Below are positions 1 to 12,310 of a stretch of 64,000 nt of DNA, piece by piece. The translations under genes were made by a program, and so were the position numbers. The stretch comes from Siderastrea siderea. Taxonomy: Eukaryota; Cnidaria; Anthozoa; Scleractinia; Rhizangiidae. The stretch's first letter is position 1; each line of letters begins with the position of its first letter. The stretch covers positions 38,466,401 to 38,530,400 of the forward strand of contig OZ034969.1 in the NCBI GenBank assembly GCA_964030785.1, given 5' to 3'. The notes beneath the pieces are model-generated. The model was not told the origin of the DNA and did no database searches. It saw only the letters and a program-made list of their open reading frames with translations.

Positions 1-439
1 TAGTGCAGAATATCAAAAGATCTGCGGTACGTAGTTTAGCAGATAGTTGTTTTCTGCACGTTCTGTATTTGCTATTCTCATTGTGTTTTACACAATGAGG
101 TGTTTCAAGTTACGTAATAGGCGTTAATTACGTTGTGTATTCAGGCTTTTGTCAGTTTGTGTTCTTTATTCGGGTCTGCGAGTGTCACACGCTACACCAC
201 TGCTTTTCATTTTTATGTTGCGGATATCATTTTAATGTTTGTTCTTTGTTGCCTTTTTTGTTTTCAGTGCAGGGAGTACAGCCATTTAAGTTCCTCATGC
301 ACGAAAGCCGTGGATGCTTCAAAAAGCAACGCTCGCCGTGATTGACTAGATGGCGGTTCATTGTCCACGAATGTTGCTGAATCTCAAGTTGAGTGTGATT
401 TAATGCATTTATCATCTTGTAGTGGCGATGAATTTAGTG
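1..439. other. No recognisable gene
   Basis: Short open frames occur on both strands but none resembles a family I know. The stretch directly precedes the DIRS-like pol relic, so it may be remnant 5' sequence of that element. No terminal repeat was identified. Confidence 0.4.
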
Positions 440-2125
440 CTAAGGGTGGTGGCAATGGCGTTAAAGGTCGCTCGAAAGTCCTCACTGAACTTCTGGGTTG
501 AAACTTTAGATGCTCCAGATTTTGTACTTGACATGATAACGCGTGGTTACAGGTTACCATTTGCAGAGTACCCCACACTGTTTTTTAAAAAACAACAGAT
601 CTGCACTTCAGCATCCAGAATTTGTGGCTGAAGCAATTAGCGACCTTCTAAGTAACGGTTGTATTATTGAGCACGAAGTTCCTCCGTTCTGCGTGAATCC
701 ATTAACAGTCGCCGAAGGAAAGAAGTTGCGCTTGGTTATTGACCTTAGGCATGTCAACAATTATTTATTTAAACCTAAATTCAAATACGAAGACTTCCGC
801 TCGCTTTCTCAAGTTCTGGATGAAGGGCACTGGTTTTTCACATGGGATCTGAAGTCAGGCTACCATCATGTTGATATTTGTCTTGATCACCGGTTTTGCT
901 TGGCCTTTTTCTGGCATTGTCAGATATTTTTCTTTCACAGTTCTTCCTTTTGGCTTTAGTGCTTATTTTTGTTTCACTAAGTTAATGCGCCCGTTAGTTA
1001 AGCGTTGGCGCTCTATGGAGCACAACAGTTTCATTTATTTAGACGATGGTTTTGGAAGCTGACAAGACAAATGTTCCGCCACAGCCGCTAGTATAATTCA
1101 ATGCAAAGAGCTTTCTTCTTCTGGCCTTCTTTGTAATGACGAGAAGTCGCATTGGTCCCCAATGCAAATTGGCGAATGGCTTGGTTTTGTCATCGATACT
1201 ATTTCAATGTCATTCCAAATTCCCGAGAAGAAAGTTTCCAAACTTAAGGGGTTGTTAGAGGCTGCGATTCAGGCCGGGTGTTCTACATTCTGCGAGTTGG
1301 CGAGGACAGCGGACTCTATCATTTCAGTTGCGTTAGCAGTCGGTCCAATTTCTCGTCTTCTGACCAGGCAGATGTACTTCGCCACTGAAACCAGGTCTTC
1401 ATGGGACAGCACAATTCATTTTTCTCCCAGTCTTCCTCAAGAGCTCAAATTCTGGTACTGCAATATCGATTGCTTCAATGGTTATTCCATAAGGCCACCA
1501 TAAGCAACACATACCGTTGCGTTTTCTGACGCAAGTGACGTAGCTTTTGGGGGATTTTCAGCTTCTCTAGACGGCACCGTTGTAAGGGGCATGTGGGAGG
1601 CCGAAGATATCGGCCAAAGTTCGACGCTCTGCGATTTGAAAGCCATTTATTATGTGTTGCTTTCTTACGTTGCTCAATTGAGACACAAGAGAGTTAAGAT
1701 TTTTACTGATAATCAGGGCACCGCCAGAACAGTTGCTATTGGAAGCTCCAAAATTCATCTTCAGGCCGTAGCTTTGGATATTTTCAATCTTTGTCTTTCC
1801 AACAGCATCGTTCTAGAAACGCAATGGATCCCAAGGTCGCTTAATGAAAAAGCAGATCTTCTCACCAGATTTGTTGACAAGGACGACTGGTCCATCAATC
1901 CTTCTGTGTTCCAAATTATTGACGCCAAATGAGGCCCACACATCGCTTCGCTTCCTATTACAATGCCCAGATTCCAAGGTTCAACTCTAAATTTGCCTCC
2001 CCCGGCTGCAGCAGCGTTGACGCCCTAGCTCACGATTGGCGAGAAGAGAACTGGATCTGCCCTCCTGTGACACCATCGTGCCCTCGTTCGACGTTAGGAA
2101 AACCCTACCTAATTTGTGGTCAGTC
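440..2125 (+). pseudogene. DIRS-like retrotransposon reverse transcriptase / RNase H relic
   Basis: The conceptual protein, read across three frames, has the order expected of a DIRS/Ngaro-type pol. Near 640-860 there is a fingers/palm segment with the phrases RLVIDLRHVNN and WDLKSGYHHVDI. The active-site motif FIYLDDG lies near 1033-1053. An RNase H region follows: TDNQGTARTVA near 1705, WIPRSLNEKADLLTR near 1825, and the usual tail HRFASYYNAQIPRFNSK near 1940. These elements copy RNA to DNA and integrate with a tyrosine recombinase. Frameshifts near 590, 905 and 1060 and a stop at 1501 break the frame, and no tyrosine recombinase is visible downstream, so the copy is dead and 3' truncated. 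DIRS assignment is by motif style; a Ngaro-type relative is the main alternative. Confidence 0.75.
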
Positions 2126-2221
2126 CTGTGAGTTCTTGGCTGTCCTGTGTAACCAAGGCGAAAGCTCTGCGGATTTTTTTTGTTGGGTCATCTACCATTT
2201 TGGCGCCATCTTGAATGATGT

Positions 2222-2370
2222 AACGCTCATGTGCTATTGCACACCTCGTGCGTAAACTTTTCCATGCTCATGTGCTATTGTTCACCTCATGCATAAATCA
2301 TGTACTTTTCCAGTCGGTTCGCCGAGTAAATGTACTTTTCCAGTCTGTTCGTCATCCTTTTCCAGTTGGT
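2222..2370. repeat. Short degenerate tandem repeats
   Basis: Two imperfect units containing GCTCATGTGCTATTG (about 2226 and 2269) are followed by two to three units containing TTTTCCAGT(C/T)(G/T)GTTCG (about 2306-2360). This is a small minisatellite-like patch at the end of the DIRS-like relic. Confidence 0.6.
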
Positions 2371-2488
2371 TTGTCATTTCTTGCTAAGTAAATGCTTTCT
2401 AATTTTTCCTTTAATTTGGGACAATGTACGTGCACAGGTTTCTATGTGCGATTTGCCAAACCCTGAAGGAAAAGTGTGCTGTTACTGG
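2362..2488. repeat. Dispersed repeat, copy 1 (also near 29338-29437)
   Basis: The stretch with TTTCTTGCTAAGTAAATG, a TTTCTATGTG(C/T)GATTT phrase and CCTGAAGGAAAAGTGTGCTG recurs with small differences at 29338-29437. At the right edge this copy runs directly into a C(7)-G-rich insert (CCCGGGGGGGTACTCCC). Confidence 0.6.
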
Positions 2489-2600
2489 CCCGGGGGGGTA
2501 CTCCCATATATGGGCTATATGGGTATGTGCCGCTCAACAGGGTATGCTTTTTGCTTTTCTGCTGTTTCCCGTGGTATTCCACAAAAAAGGCCATTTCCAT
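2489..2600. repeat. Partial repeat beginning CCCGGGGGGGTACTCCC
   Basis: Begins with a G-run and TACTCCC, then CATATATGGGCTATATGGG and GCCGCTCAACAGGGTATG. The reverse-complement terminus (GGAGTACCCCCCCGGGG) is found at 29226-29242. This suggests a repeat family with these ends, of which the window holds one left and one right terminus at separate loci. Confidence 0.5.
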
Positions 2601-2639
2601 TACGTGATCGGTCACGTCACATACATTATCGATCGTGTT

Positions 2640-3049
2640 TTGCATTTCTGTAATCTATTTAACCAGTACATTAACCAGTTATTCATTAAACAGTTAAGTT
2701 AAATAAATGTTCAGTTGACTATTAAAAGTCGCTCCAATTTCACTCCGGATGCCAATTTCACTCTGGATCAAGTACGCACTAGTTGCTTTGCTCCAAGTCA
2801 ATTCAGTTCGTATCTTCGCTGAAACAGTATACCCAGGCATTTATACCACCACCAACACGCCATTACCCTCGTGGATCATCAAAGGGTTGTCCCGTTACAA
2901 AACTGTAAAGGTCAGTAAGATGAATGTCATTTATTAATGTCAATGACCTCTTAACGGTGATGTAATATATATCCCGATAATATCCGACATACAACTAAAA
3001 AGCAATAATTACATGTAACGTGTAAACTAACCACTGAAGCTGCTTATGC
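2640..3049. other. No recognisable gene
   Basis: AT-rich spacer before the BEL/Pao relic. No LTR matching the one at 8123 was found here, so the 5' end of the BEL/Pao element seems lost. Confidence 0.4.
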
Positions 3050-4350
3050 AAAGGCCAAAGCGGCTCAACTAATTGACGCACAGCTTTTGACTCCATAATC
3101 TCTGCAAATGTCCCGTCAAACAAAGACAGACTCTATTTTCTAGAAAAATACACCAAAGGAAAGGCCAATGATATTGTGAAAGGTTTCCTTTACCTTAGTT
3201 CAGAAAGCGCGTACGATGAAGTCGTAAGCTTTTGAATCAGCGGTTTGGTAATCCCGTGCATGTTGCCGAAGCGTACAAAACTCGAATGCGGAACTGGCCG
3301 CAAATCAATGATGGGGATAGTGGTGGACTACAGGACTTCTCGGATTTCCTTGTTCGTTGTAAAGAAGCCGTAAAGACTGTAGGTTCACGAGCGGAGTTGA
3401 ATTCTACGCAAACCCTCAGACAGATGAGCGCGAAACTACCCTCGTACTCCGCCCGTTAAATGGTGCAAGCACGCCCACTAAATGCAAGCCCAGTCCGGTG
3501 AAAGAGTAACCTTCTGCGAGTTTGTCAAGTTTGTTCAGAAGGAAGCCGACTTAGCAAACGACCCAATCTTCTCACCTGACGCATTAAGAAGAGAAAAGCG
3601 TAGACCTTCTGAGAGGGATCAGAGGAGCAATGGAAGAAAGAGCGGACCCACCGCAGTGAACAGCCTTGCAACCAATGCAACACCAAAAACAGCCTTGTCC
3701 AGTAGTTGTCGCCTAGCAGCCTCATGTCTCCTTTGCGAGAAAAATCCGACCTTGAGAAGTGTCGAGAGCTCAAGCGTAAGAATCTAGACCAACGTAGAGA
3801 TTTCATCGCCTCAAATGGTCTCTGCTTTGGCAGTTTAAGGAAGGGTCACCTGGCAATGAGTTGCCAATCAAGGCTTTGCTGTGACAAATGCGGGAGGATG
3901 CACCCAACAGTACTGCACAGCCCCAAACCTCAGCGAAGACAAAACAGAGAATTCAGAGGTAGTCAGAAAGATACGGAAAATGCATCAGCTGAGAAGGCAG
4001 GAAGCCCTGCAAAAAACAGCAATCAAGCGGCGAATGCTCGTGCAGGTGTTTGTAACTCCACTGGTCAGTCCGAGGGAGTTACAACTTCTATGATAGTGCC
4101 GGTGATCCTACATCATAAGAACAATCCAGACGTTAAGGTTAATGTTTACGCATTACTGGATGACGGCAGCGACACTACATTCGTTACCAGTTCAACCCTT
4201 AAACAGTTAGGCGTGCAAGGTCCGAGGATGTCGCTCACCCTTAACATGATGCACGGAAGAACTGAGATCCCGGTGCAGAAAATCGAAGGCTTAGTAGCAC
4301 AGAGCCTTGACGAGGCAGTATCTGTTGATCTTCCTAAGGCTTACTCATGA
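3050..4350 (+). pseudogene. BEL/Pao retrotransposon gag and aspartic protease (relic)
   Basis: The 5' part resembles the DUF1759 gag domain typical of BEL/Pao (phrase RFGNPVHVAEAY at about 3237), which packages element RNA. Zinc-knuckle sequence follows near 3810-3925, with GHLAMSC then a second Cys/His cluster. In the first knuckle the second expected cysteine is serine (CFGS), so one zinc ligand is missing. From about 4140 there is a DUF1758-type retropepsin with the active-site phrase LLDDGSDTTF, which would process the polyprotein. Stops or frame changes near 3232, 3460 and 3700 show it is inactive. It continues into the RT region downstream. Confidence 0.8.
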
Positions 4351-6548
4351 GAGTCTATACCTTCAAGAAGGAACCAGATACCCTCCCCCCGAGATAGCTG
4401 GAAAATGGCCATATTTGGAAGGAATTAAGTGCGAAATACCCCCTATTAAAACTGACGTAGAAGTATGAGTTCTAATAGGATGTAACTGTCCAAAGGTGCT
4501 GAAACCGTGAGAGGTGGTCCTTGGAAATGATGAAGATCCGTACGCCGTAAGAACCTTACTCGGGTGGGGAATTATCGGTCCAACAAATGCAGCCAATCAT
4601 TCGTCAGTCGGAGGGGATGACAAGGCTCGACAACAGATTCGTCGGGGACACGCAAACAAAGGAAGTGATTAACCCTTTTGCAGTAAGAAAAATGTTTGAA
4701 CTCGACTTCTCGGAGCGTGACCAGGGACAGCAGGCATATTCCCAAGAAGACCGCAAGTTCCTGGATATTGTGACGAACAGGATCTGCCTCCGCTCTGACG
4801 GTCATTATGAAATGCCTCTACCAACAAAGGATAAGAATCTTGTTCTTCCGAACAACCGTGCGATGGCCTGGAATCGACTGAGGCCTCTAAAGAATAAATT
4901 GGAATCGAACCAAACATACCGTAGCCACTACGTTAAATTCATGAGTAAGGTGATTCAGAACGGTTACGCAGAAAAGGTTCCACAGGGGACCCAGACAAAG
5001 GAAGGCAGCAAATCCGTGTGGTATATCCCACACCACGGGGTGTATCACCCGAAGAAGCCTAGTAAGATCAGAGTGGTTTTTGACTGCTCAGCTCAGTTTG
5101 AGGGCGAGTCTCTGAACAAACACCTACTTCAGGGACATCTTACAAACAACCTGATGGGAGTCCTGTGCAGATTTCGTAGAGAGCCGGTAAGGCTGATGTG
5201 CGATATTGAAGCCATGTTTCATCAGGTGAAGGTCCCAGAAGAATGCCGGGACTTGTTGCGCTTCCTATGGTGGGATGACAGAGATACATCCAAGGAGCCG
5301 CAAGAATATCGGATGACAGTACACCTGTTCGGTGCTACGTCGTGACCAGGCTGCTGCAACTTTGCCCTCAAAACCACAGCTGACGACAAAGATATCTTTG
5401 GCCCTGAGCCTGCTGAGTTCCTCCGTCGCGACTTCTGCGTTGATGACGGGCTGAAGTCGGTGCCATCAGTTAAGGAGGCAGTCGCACTCATTAAGAGCGT
5501 CGAGATGTGCATGCGCGGCGGTTTCAATCTGCATAAGTTTACATCCAATAAGAAGGAAGTAATTCAGGAAATTCCTGTGATGGATAGAGCCGAAGATGTT
5601 AAGAACCTGGATTTCGACCGTGAGGCTCTACCAATGGAGCGTGTCTTAGGGGTGCAGTGGTGTATCAAGTCGGACACCTTTAAGTTTGTAATCTCGTTGA
5701 GGGACCGGCCATGCACAAGATGCGGAATCCAATCTACCGTAAGCTCCATTTTTCACCTGCTCGGGCTTGTGGCTCCCGTGTTATTAGAGGGCAAGGCAAT
5801 CTTGCAAGAGCTCTGTCGTCAAAACATCGGCTGGGACGACCCAGTCCCTGTAGAAATTCAGAAACGGTGGCTGAAGTGGAAGTCCGAGATGGAAGAGTTG
5901 AAGAGTGTTGAAATTATCCGATGCTACAAGCCTGAGAACTTTGGAAACGTGGTTAGCGCAGAACTTCATCACTTCTCTGACGTAAGCTTCAAAGGCTACG
6001 GACAATGCAGCTACCTCAGATTGATTAATCAAGACCACAAGATTCACTGCTCTTTCGTGATTGGCAAGGCAAGAGTCACGCCACTGAAGTTGGTGACGGT
6101 GCCAAGACTTGAACTCACCGCAGCCGTCGTATTGGTCAGAGTTAGCGAGCAGTTAAGAAGAGAGTTAGTCGTAAACATCACCAATGAAGTATTCTGGACC
6201 GACAGCAAGGTGGTGCTTGGCTACATCACAAACGACGTCAAACGGTTCCACGTGTTTGTAGCCAATCGGGTCCAAGAAATTCAAGAAAAATCCTCCGTGA
6301 AACAGTGGAGGTACGTGGACACCAAGTCCAATCCAGCAGACGACGCTTCCAGGGGGTTGCGCCCAAGAGAACTCAGCAAGTCGAAGTGGATAACTGGACC
6401 AGATTTCCTCTGGCAGCCAGAAGATGAGTGGAAGACTTCCTCCTCAGCAGAAGCTGTCGTCAGCCCTTCAGAAGAAGATCGAGAGGTTAAGAAAGTTGTT
6501 TCCCTGGCAACTGGAGCTTCACAATCATGGCCCGCTCTAGAAGAATGA
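4351..6548 (+). pseudogene. BEL/Pao reverse transcriptase and RNase H (relic)
   Basis: Typical BEL/Pao RT phrases are present: YIPHHGVYHPKKPSK at about 5022, VVFDCSAQFEGESLN at about 5076, and DIEAMFHQVKVP at about 5200. The catalytic motif FCVDDGL is at about 5434. RNase H acidic positions appear in FSDVSFKGYG (about 5970), LELTAAVV (about 6110), FWTDSKVVLGY (about 6190) and NPADDASRGL (about 6330). The frame is interrupted near 4350-4590 and by an in-frame stop at 5343-5345, after which the same domain continues. RT and RNase H would make the DNA copy of the element. The 5460-6548 part is uninterrupted for 362 codons, so decay is moderate. Confidence 0.85.
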
Positions 6549-8037
6549 CTAAAGTACTTCTCAGATTGGCAGCGCGCACGAAAGGCTGTTGCCTTGTGTC
6601 GTCGTTATGTACAAAAGTTGAAATCAAGAGTAGCCAAGAAGAGTACTAACCCAGATGTGAAGGTTGAAGATCAAAGTGCAGAGCAAGCCGGGCCTGTGTC
6701 AGTTCAGGAGCTGAGTGAGGCTGAAGTTGTTATACTGAAGTCTGTACAACGAGAATCACTACCCGACATTTCTCCATCCAGTCCCCTCAGCAAGCTCGAC
6801 ACCTTCGTAGACTCAGCCGGCGTCACCAGAGTAGGTGGACGTCTTAAACTATCAAGTCTTCCGGATGGGTCCAGACACCCAGCTTTGTTACCGAAGACAA
6901 GTCACGTGACTGATCTCATCATCAGGCATTACCAGAGCAAGTGGATATTGGATCGTAGGAGCCTCAACAGCAGTAGCAAGCGCAATATCCAAGTGCATCA
7001 AGTGTTGTAAGCTACGAGGTGCTGTACAGAATCAACGTATGGCTGAGTTACTTGACGATCGAGTGGAACCCGCACCTCCGTTCTCTGACTGCGCTGTTGA
7101 TTACTTTGGCCCCCTTGTAATTAAGGAAGGCGGTAAGGAGCTAAAGCAGTACGGAGTGCTCTTTACGTGTATGGCATCCAGAGATATACATCTTGAAGTG
7201 GCAGCCACACTGGAGACCGACTCGTTCATCAATGCTCTGCGCAGATTCATATGCCGAAGAGGTCCCATCCGTCAGTTATGAAGTGATCAAGGGACAAATT
7301 TCGCTGGCGCTAGAAGAGAGCTGAAAGAAGCGTTAGACGAGCTTAACCACACTAAGATCAGAAGCGAGCTACAGCACCACGGCTGTGACTGGTTCGTTTT
7401 CAAGTTAAATGTTCCCTCGGCCAGTCATATGGGAGGAGTGTGGGAACGCCAGATTCGTTCAGTCCGTAATGTGCTGGCGGCCCTACTACAGAGTAATGGC
7501 TCGCAGCTGAATGAAGAGTCTTTAAGAACGCTGCTGTGCGAAGCAGAGGCAATTGTTAACAGCCGCCCTCTCATGGTCGACTCGCTTAATGGCCCACTAT
7601 CGCTGAACCCGTTGACTCCGAATCACCTGCTGACAATGAAAATGAAGGTTGTCCTTCCACCTCCGGGCGTGTTCTAGTCGGCTGATAAGTACTGCAGGAA
7701 AAGATGGAGGCGCGTGCAACATCTTGCCAATGAATTCTGGGTCAGGTGGAAGAAGAAATATTTGCTGAGTTTGCAGCAACGGCAACGGTGGACGAAACGG
7801 AGGAGAAACATGTGCGTTGGTGACGTTGTGATCATCAAGGACGAGGATGAGCCCCGCAACAAGTGGCAGCTTGCGCGAGTAACTCAGACCTTTCAGACTG
7901 CCGATGGCCATGTGCGTAAAGTGAAAGTTGCAGTTGCTGATCGTGAGTTGGACAACAGCGGCAAGAAAGTAAAGCCTATCAAGTTCCTGGAACGTCCCAT
8001 CCAGAAACTAGTGCTGTTGCAGGAGATGGAGACCTGA
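6549..8037 (+). pseudogene. BEL/Pao integrase and DUF5641-like tail (relic)
   Basis: A degraded zinc-binding region (HVTDLIIRHYQS, about 6904) is followed by the rve integrase core. Its catalytic acids are visible as VDYFGP (about 7096), SDQGTNF (about 7283) and GGVWERQIRS (about 7432). The C-terminal DUF5641-like region runs at about 7730-8030 with the phrase GDVVIIKDEDEPRNKW. Stops at 6546, 7008, 7279 and 7675 and a deletion in the zinc-binding part inactivate it. The integrase would insert the element cDNA into the genome. Confidence 0.82.
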
Positions 8038-8122
8038 GGTTCATCCCCACCGAGGAGCCTTACACTAAGGCAGCTATGAACTTTGAACTTTTGTTTGTGA
8101 AATGATCATTTCAGGGGAGCCA

Positions 8123-8766
8123 TGTAACGGCATTGTATGCCCACTCCCCCGACATTTAATTTAAGTTTTGTTTGATCTTTTTTTATTACGTTTTGTGGCT
8201 GATAATTTACACGTGATTTTAGAGTAGTTATAGTTCCACCCGAAACCGCATTTTAGTTAGTTGGCTTTGGTCCTCGTAGTAAACAGATCAGAAGTTTTCA
8301 GTGGAGTAAGTCGTAAGAACACTGAAGGTTTTGGAATAAGATCGGCAAAGCGGGACTGTTGTGTAACTTTTTTCTTTTAAGTGATTTTATTCTTCTCTAA
8401 GTTCAGAGATTCTTCTCCATAGTTTAGACCACAATTTTGTTAAGTTTCAACCACGTGGCATGGCATTTGATTGCTGTTTGAAGCCTGCCAATACGGTTTT
8501 CGTCGATATTAGTTAAGTTTTTCACTAGTTTGTGAGCTATATACCTCGTTTATGGTTTAAGCATTTTAGTAGTGTAATAATTTGATTTTTTGTTGATTGA
8601 GTATGCTAGTTTTTTGGTTTAAACCTACGATTCTGCAATGGAACGTTTGGAATGTTAGTATATCTTTTACTAGATTTTAGCTTAGTTTTTCTTTCTATTG
8701 CTATTTCAGTTTACGATATGATCTTGGATTCTTGGCTTCTTGTAATAAATCGATCAAGTTAATTCA
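8123..8766 (+). repeat. Probable BEL/Pao 3' LTR
   Basis: A purine-rich tract (AGGGGAG at 8112-8118) precedes TGTAACGGCATTGTATGCC, a layout expected at the start of a 3' LTR. A canonical TG...CA terminus would put the end near 8766, with an AATAAA signal at 8744. No 5' LTR copy is in the window, so the boundaries are inferred, not confirmed by comparison. Confidence 0.55.
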
Positions 8767-8767
8767 A

Positions 8768-11700
8768 ATGACTGTCCGTAAAGTATATCCCCGTGATTCA
8801 GAGTGCGTCGAAACTCTAGCAAAGTTAGTTGTTGAAGCTTTGGGTGACGACCACTACAGACCCCTTGAACATGAAAGAATGCAGGAAAATGTCGATTTAC
8901 AAGAGCCCGTGCAAAAAAAACCACGGCTGGGGCAAGGTTTGGCTCAAGGAACTATGGATGAGATCTTTTGCATTTCGGAAAAGAAAAACAAAGAAAGCGA
9001 GCAACGTCCTGGAGAAGAAACAGCAACGCTGAAGAGAAAAACGGACGGGCATCAGGAAACACAAGAGCCTCTGCAAATGGAAACGAAGGAGGCAGAACTC
9101 GTTCCTAGCGAAGACGAAGTTGAAATGAAGGGAATCCCGAGTGCCATAAGACCTCTGCAAGCCGAAGCAGATAAGTTGTTGAGTGACAGTGTTAAATTCG
9201 TTGTCCAGAAGAAAGGTGGAAAATTGTTTGCTAATTGCAGCGTCTGCGTTATTGACGTGTCACTTGGAAAAGTGAACTAAGGCCTGAATATGTTAAAGCA
9301 GCACATTGTCACACCAAAACACAAAACCAACACAGCAATAGCAGAATCCAGATGCTCAGTGGTTTCAAAAGAGCTTCAGCAGCTTTATGACGCCATCAAA
9401 GCTAAGTTTCCCAACACTTTCATCTTTGGAAAGAAAGAGGTCATATGCCGTTCTTGCAAGATGTCGCACGCCGTAAATCAGTTATGCCTAATACCAAATC
9501 TCACGAAACATGTCAATGGTAGCACTCATAACCGAAATGCAGTGCAAGCCAATTTGTCTTCAACTAGAGACATATCTTCATTCTTCATTCAACAGCCACG
9601 GGATCAAGCAAAGTGATCAACTCCAAAAGGACCAGGAAAGCAGCTACGTAATGGTTTTTTTCTTGAACGCTTTGAATACACAATAGATGGGAAAAAACTC
9701 ATAGTCAACCCAAAACTTCTTTTGAACGATTCAAAGGCAGGAGAGGATAAAGGCCAGGTTTCCTGGTATCCGCAGCCACATTACAGTTTTGTTGTAGAAG
9801 GTGAGCAAGGCGTGACAGAAATGAAAGGGACCTTTCGAAGTGCAAAATGCTTGCGAAGTGCTGATGCAGGAACATTTGCGAATGACGTTTGCTCTGCTTG
9901 TAATGGAATTCCATTACTATCCTCTTTTAAGAAACGTTTACTGCTAAGAACAGAAAAGACCACAGAGGGAAGCAATAGAAACACGTCTAGAATCAGAGAC
10001 GATTTCTAACACCAACGGAAATGAAACAGAAATTAGAAGAGCAAAAGCAAAGATTAGATTTCAAAGATTCACAACTATTTTTTGAGAAATCTAAGAATTT
10101 AAGGTTACGCATACGACAAAGAAGTCTCAGAGAGCAGCTTACCGAGTATGCTCGTTGTGGTTCGGTGAAAGCTGTTTGCCACGCCCTAGACAAAGCTTCA
10201 GAGAAGGGGCTTCTTGAAGATAAGAGGACGTTGAATGGCTTACTGGAAAGTGTGTCTCGCAACTTTCATGTCATGAAAAACGGTCGTTGCTACTCGTGCT
10301 CTCCGAAACTTTTCATGGAAGTTCTCTTAATGTGGGGGGGTCCGCGGATTGCAACATTTGTAGCATCAAATTTGTGTGGTCCAGAGATCCATTCTACATA
10401 TCGCTGGCAAAATCAACATCGTGTTTCCTTAGCTGACGGTATAGTGCAATCAAATTTCAAGATTCTCGGTACCACATACAAAGATGCCATGAGTAACATC
10501 CAGGTTAAGAATGTTCCAGTTTTGGCAGTCGAGAGACGAGACAGCTATTGTTAGTCAAGTCAGTTATAGTGAGGCTACAGATGAGCTGCTTGGATTCTGT
10601 GGTGTCGATGGAGCTGATCACAAGTGTCTTGATAAGTTCACTATTGTTCTCGGAAACGGTGAACAAGGATACAACGCTATAGTTAACACATTCAGTGATT
10701 GCAAAATTGGTTCATTTGCGAGAGCTATTATTCTGAATCCACTACACCCCAACCTACCTCGGTTGACTGTGCTAACCATGCCCACCTGTAACAAGTTCCA
10801 CATGGAATTTGTGTTTCATCAGTGGCAAGAAATAGAACGCTTGTATGAGCAGGAACTTGAGGATATCATCGGACCATTGATTGGTCACAGTTCTGATGGA
10901 GATTCGCGAAGAAGGCAGATCATGCTTCAACTTTCAACAGACAGAGTCAGTACCAGGTACCGTCCTATACCAGTAGACTTGGGGTTTGTGCTATCATGTA
11001 GAAGAGAAGACAGGGACAACGGCTATGTTGTTCGCGATCTCTGTGACCAAGACTACATTCATAACCATAAAAAGCTACTCAATCCTTTGGATCATGCATC
11101 AAGGATCTTAGGGTGCGTTTCTTTGGGAAAATCCGAAAACGGATTTGTGATCCCAGATCATATGGATTCTTCGACACCAAAGAAACGCAAAATCCGAAAA
11201 AGGATTATTTTGTCATGACAAGACAGGCTGGAGGCACGCAATATATACGTCAGAACGATATTTCTCTCGTACTGCCCAAGAATTCAACTAGAATGGAATA
11301 CAAATAATTTATAAACAAGGACAGTATCTGCAGTAGTTCAAGTGAACTCGCTATTTGCGTTCACAGTTAGCAAAATCTTGTCCCTGAATTGCAGAAATGG
11401 TACACAAATGAAGTTATCCTGACGTGTCAATGCTTCTGTCTGTACTTTTGGAGAAAACTTTTCAAATATACGGAACAGAATAATCACCTGAATTTTCTTT
11501 TTCACGATCGAATGTTTTGTCACGCAAGATCGAGAGAAAATATGGCGAGACCAGTAAATTTGCATGGAAGACCGCTTGACAGATGTACTATTTTCGGATC
11601 CGTCCCCCAAAGAAACGCACGGATCATCAATTCTAAAAATCCGGATTTAGATTTGATCTGATGTATCCACTCGCAGTGTGGATTCTTCAGATCACTAATC

Positions 11701-11840
11701 CGTGATTAATCCATTTTCGGATTTAGGTAAAGAAACGCAAAATCCGTTTTTGGATACAAGAATCCGGATTTGGATTTTCCCAAAGAAATGCACCCTAAAT
11801 GATCGGAGATTACCTAATGCATATGAACCACTTACAATTT
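8768..11840 (+). pseudogene. Gene A: DDE-type transposase, 5' half (broken)
   Basis: The ATG at 8768 starts a long Lys/Glu-rich N-terminal region. Putative Cys/His pairs follow (ANCSVC...H near 9230-9310; CRSCK...H near 9450-9530). The catalytic-like region then shows VEDETAIVSQVSYS across a frame change near 10530, GFCGVDGADHKC at about 10590, and GPLIGHSSDGDSRRR at about 10870. The pattern of an acidic residue before a beta-strand and a later SDG resembles RNase H-fold transposases of the P/KDZ type. Frame breaks lie near 9278, 9616, 10008 and 10540, so this copy is dead. A MITE (11109-11798) and then the 14.8 kb insertion at 11840 cut it. Its 3' half resumes at 26677. The superfamily is not resolved. 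Confidence 0.7.
11109..11798. mobile_element. MITE inserted in gene A
   Basis: The ends are inverted: GGGTGCGTTTCTTTGGG with AAAATCCG inside on the left, and CCCAAAGAAATGCACCC on the right. Further internal inverted copies of the AAATCCG / CGGATTT motif occur near both ends. It interrupts gene A after codons for LDHASRIL; the coding match resumes with MIGDYLMHMNHLQ directly after the right end. TA lies on both outer edges, suggesting a TA-type target duplication. No transposase is encoded. Confidence 0.8.
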
Positions 11841-12310
11841 AAGGGCCCGGTGGAAAAAGGGCGTAAGTGACGATTTGAGGTTAAAATCGAAATTGCTCCT
11901 ATTTAGCTGAACATTGGCACACAGGCTGGTTTTCATGTGAGGAACGCCGTTGCACACTTATTTCTTGACCTGAGATCTAAAATTTGAAGAATTAGCGTAT
12001 TACTTTTGCTTAAAACTGACACAAAGAAAACAACAGGACCGCGGATTCTAGGTTGAATTCCTTTGTTTTAGTTCAGGCAGAGAACAAAAGAAATCTTTCA
12101 CGCATCACTTGAGCGAGGTTCAGTTCAACAACACTTTTCACGCAAAAGTAATACGCTAATTCTTCAAATTTTAGATCTCAGGTCAAGAAATAAGTGCGCA
12201 ACAGTGTTCCTCACATGAAAACCAGCCTGTGTGCCAATGTTCAGCTAAATAGGAGCAATTTCGATTTTAACCACAAATCGTCACTTACGCCCTTTTTCCA
12301 CCGGGCCCTT
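11841..12310. repeat. Fold-back element F, left copy
   Basis: Starts AAGGGCCCGGTGG and ends CCACCGGGCCCTT. The two arms are near-perfect inverted copies of about 170 bp around a unique loop containing CCGCGGATTCTAGG. A second copy in the same orientation lies at 26173-26676. Together they bound the 14.8 kb insertion in gene A, with CAATTT just left of this copy and CAATTA just right of the other. Confidence 0.85.
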
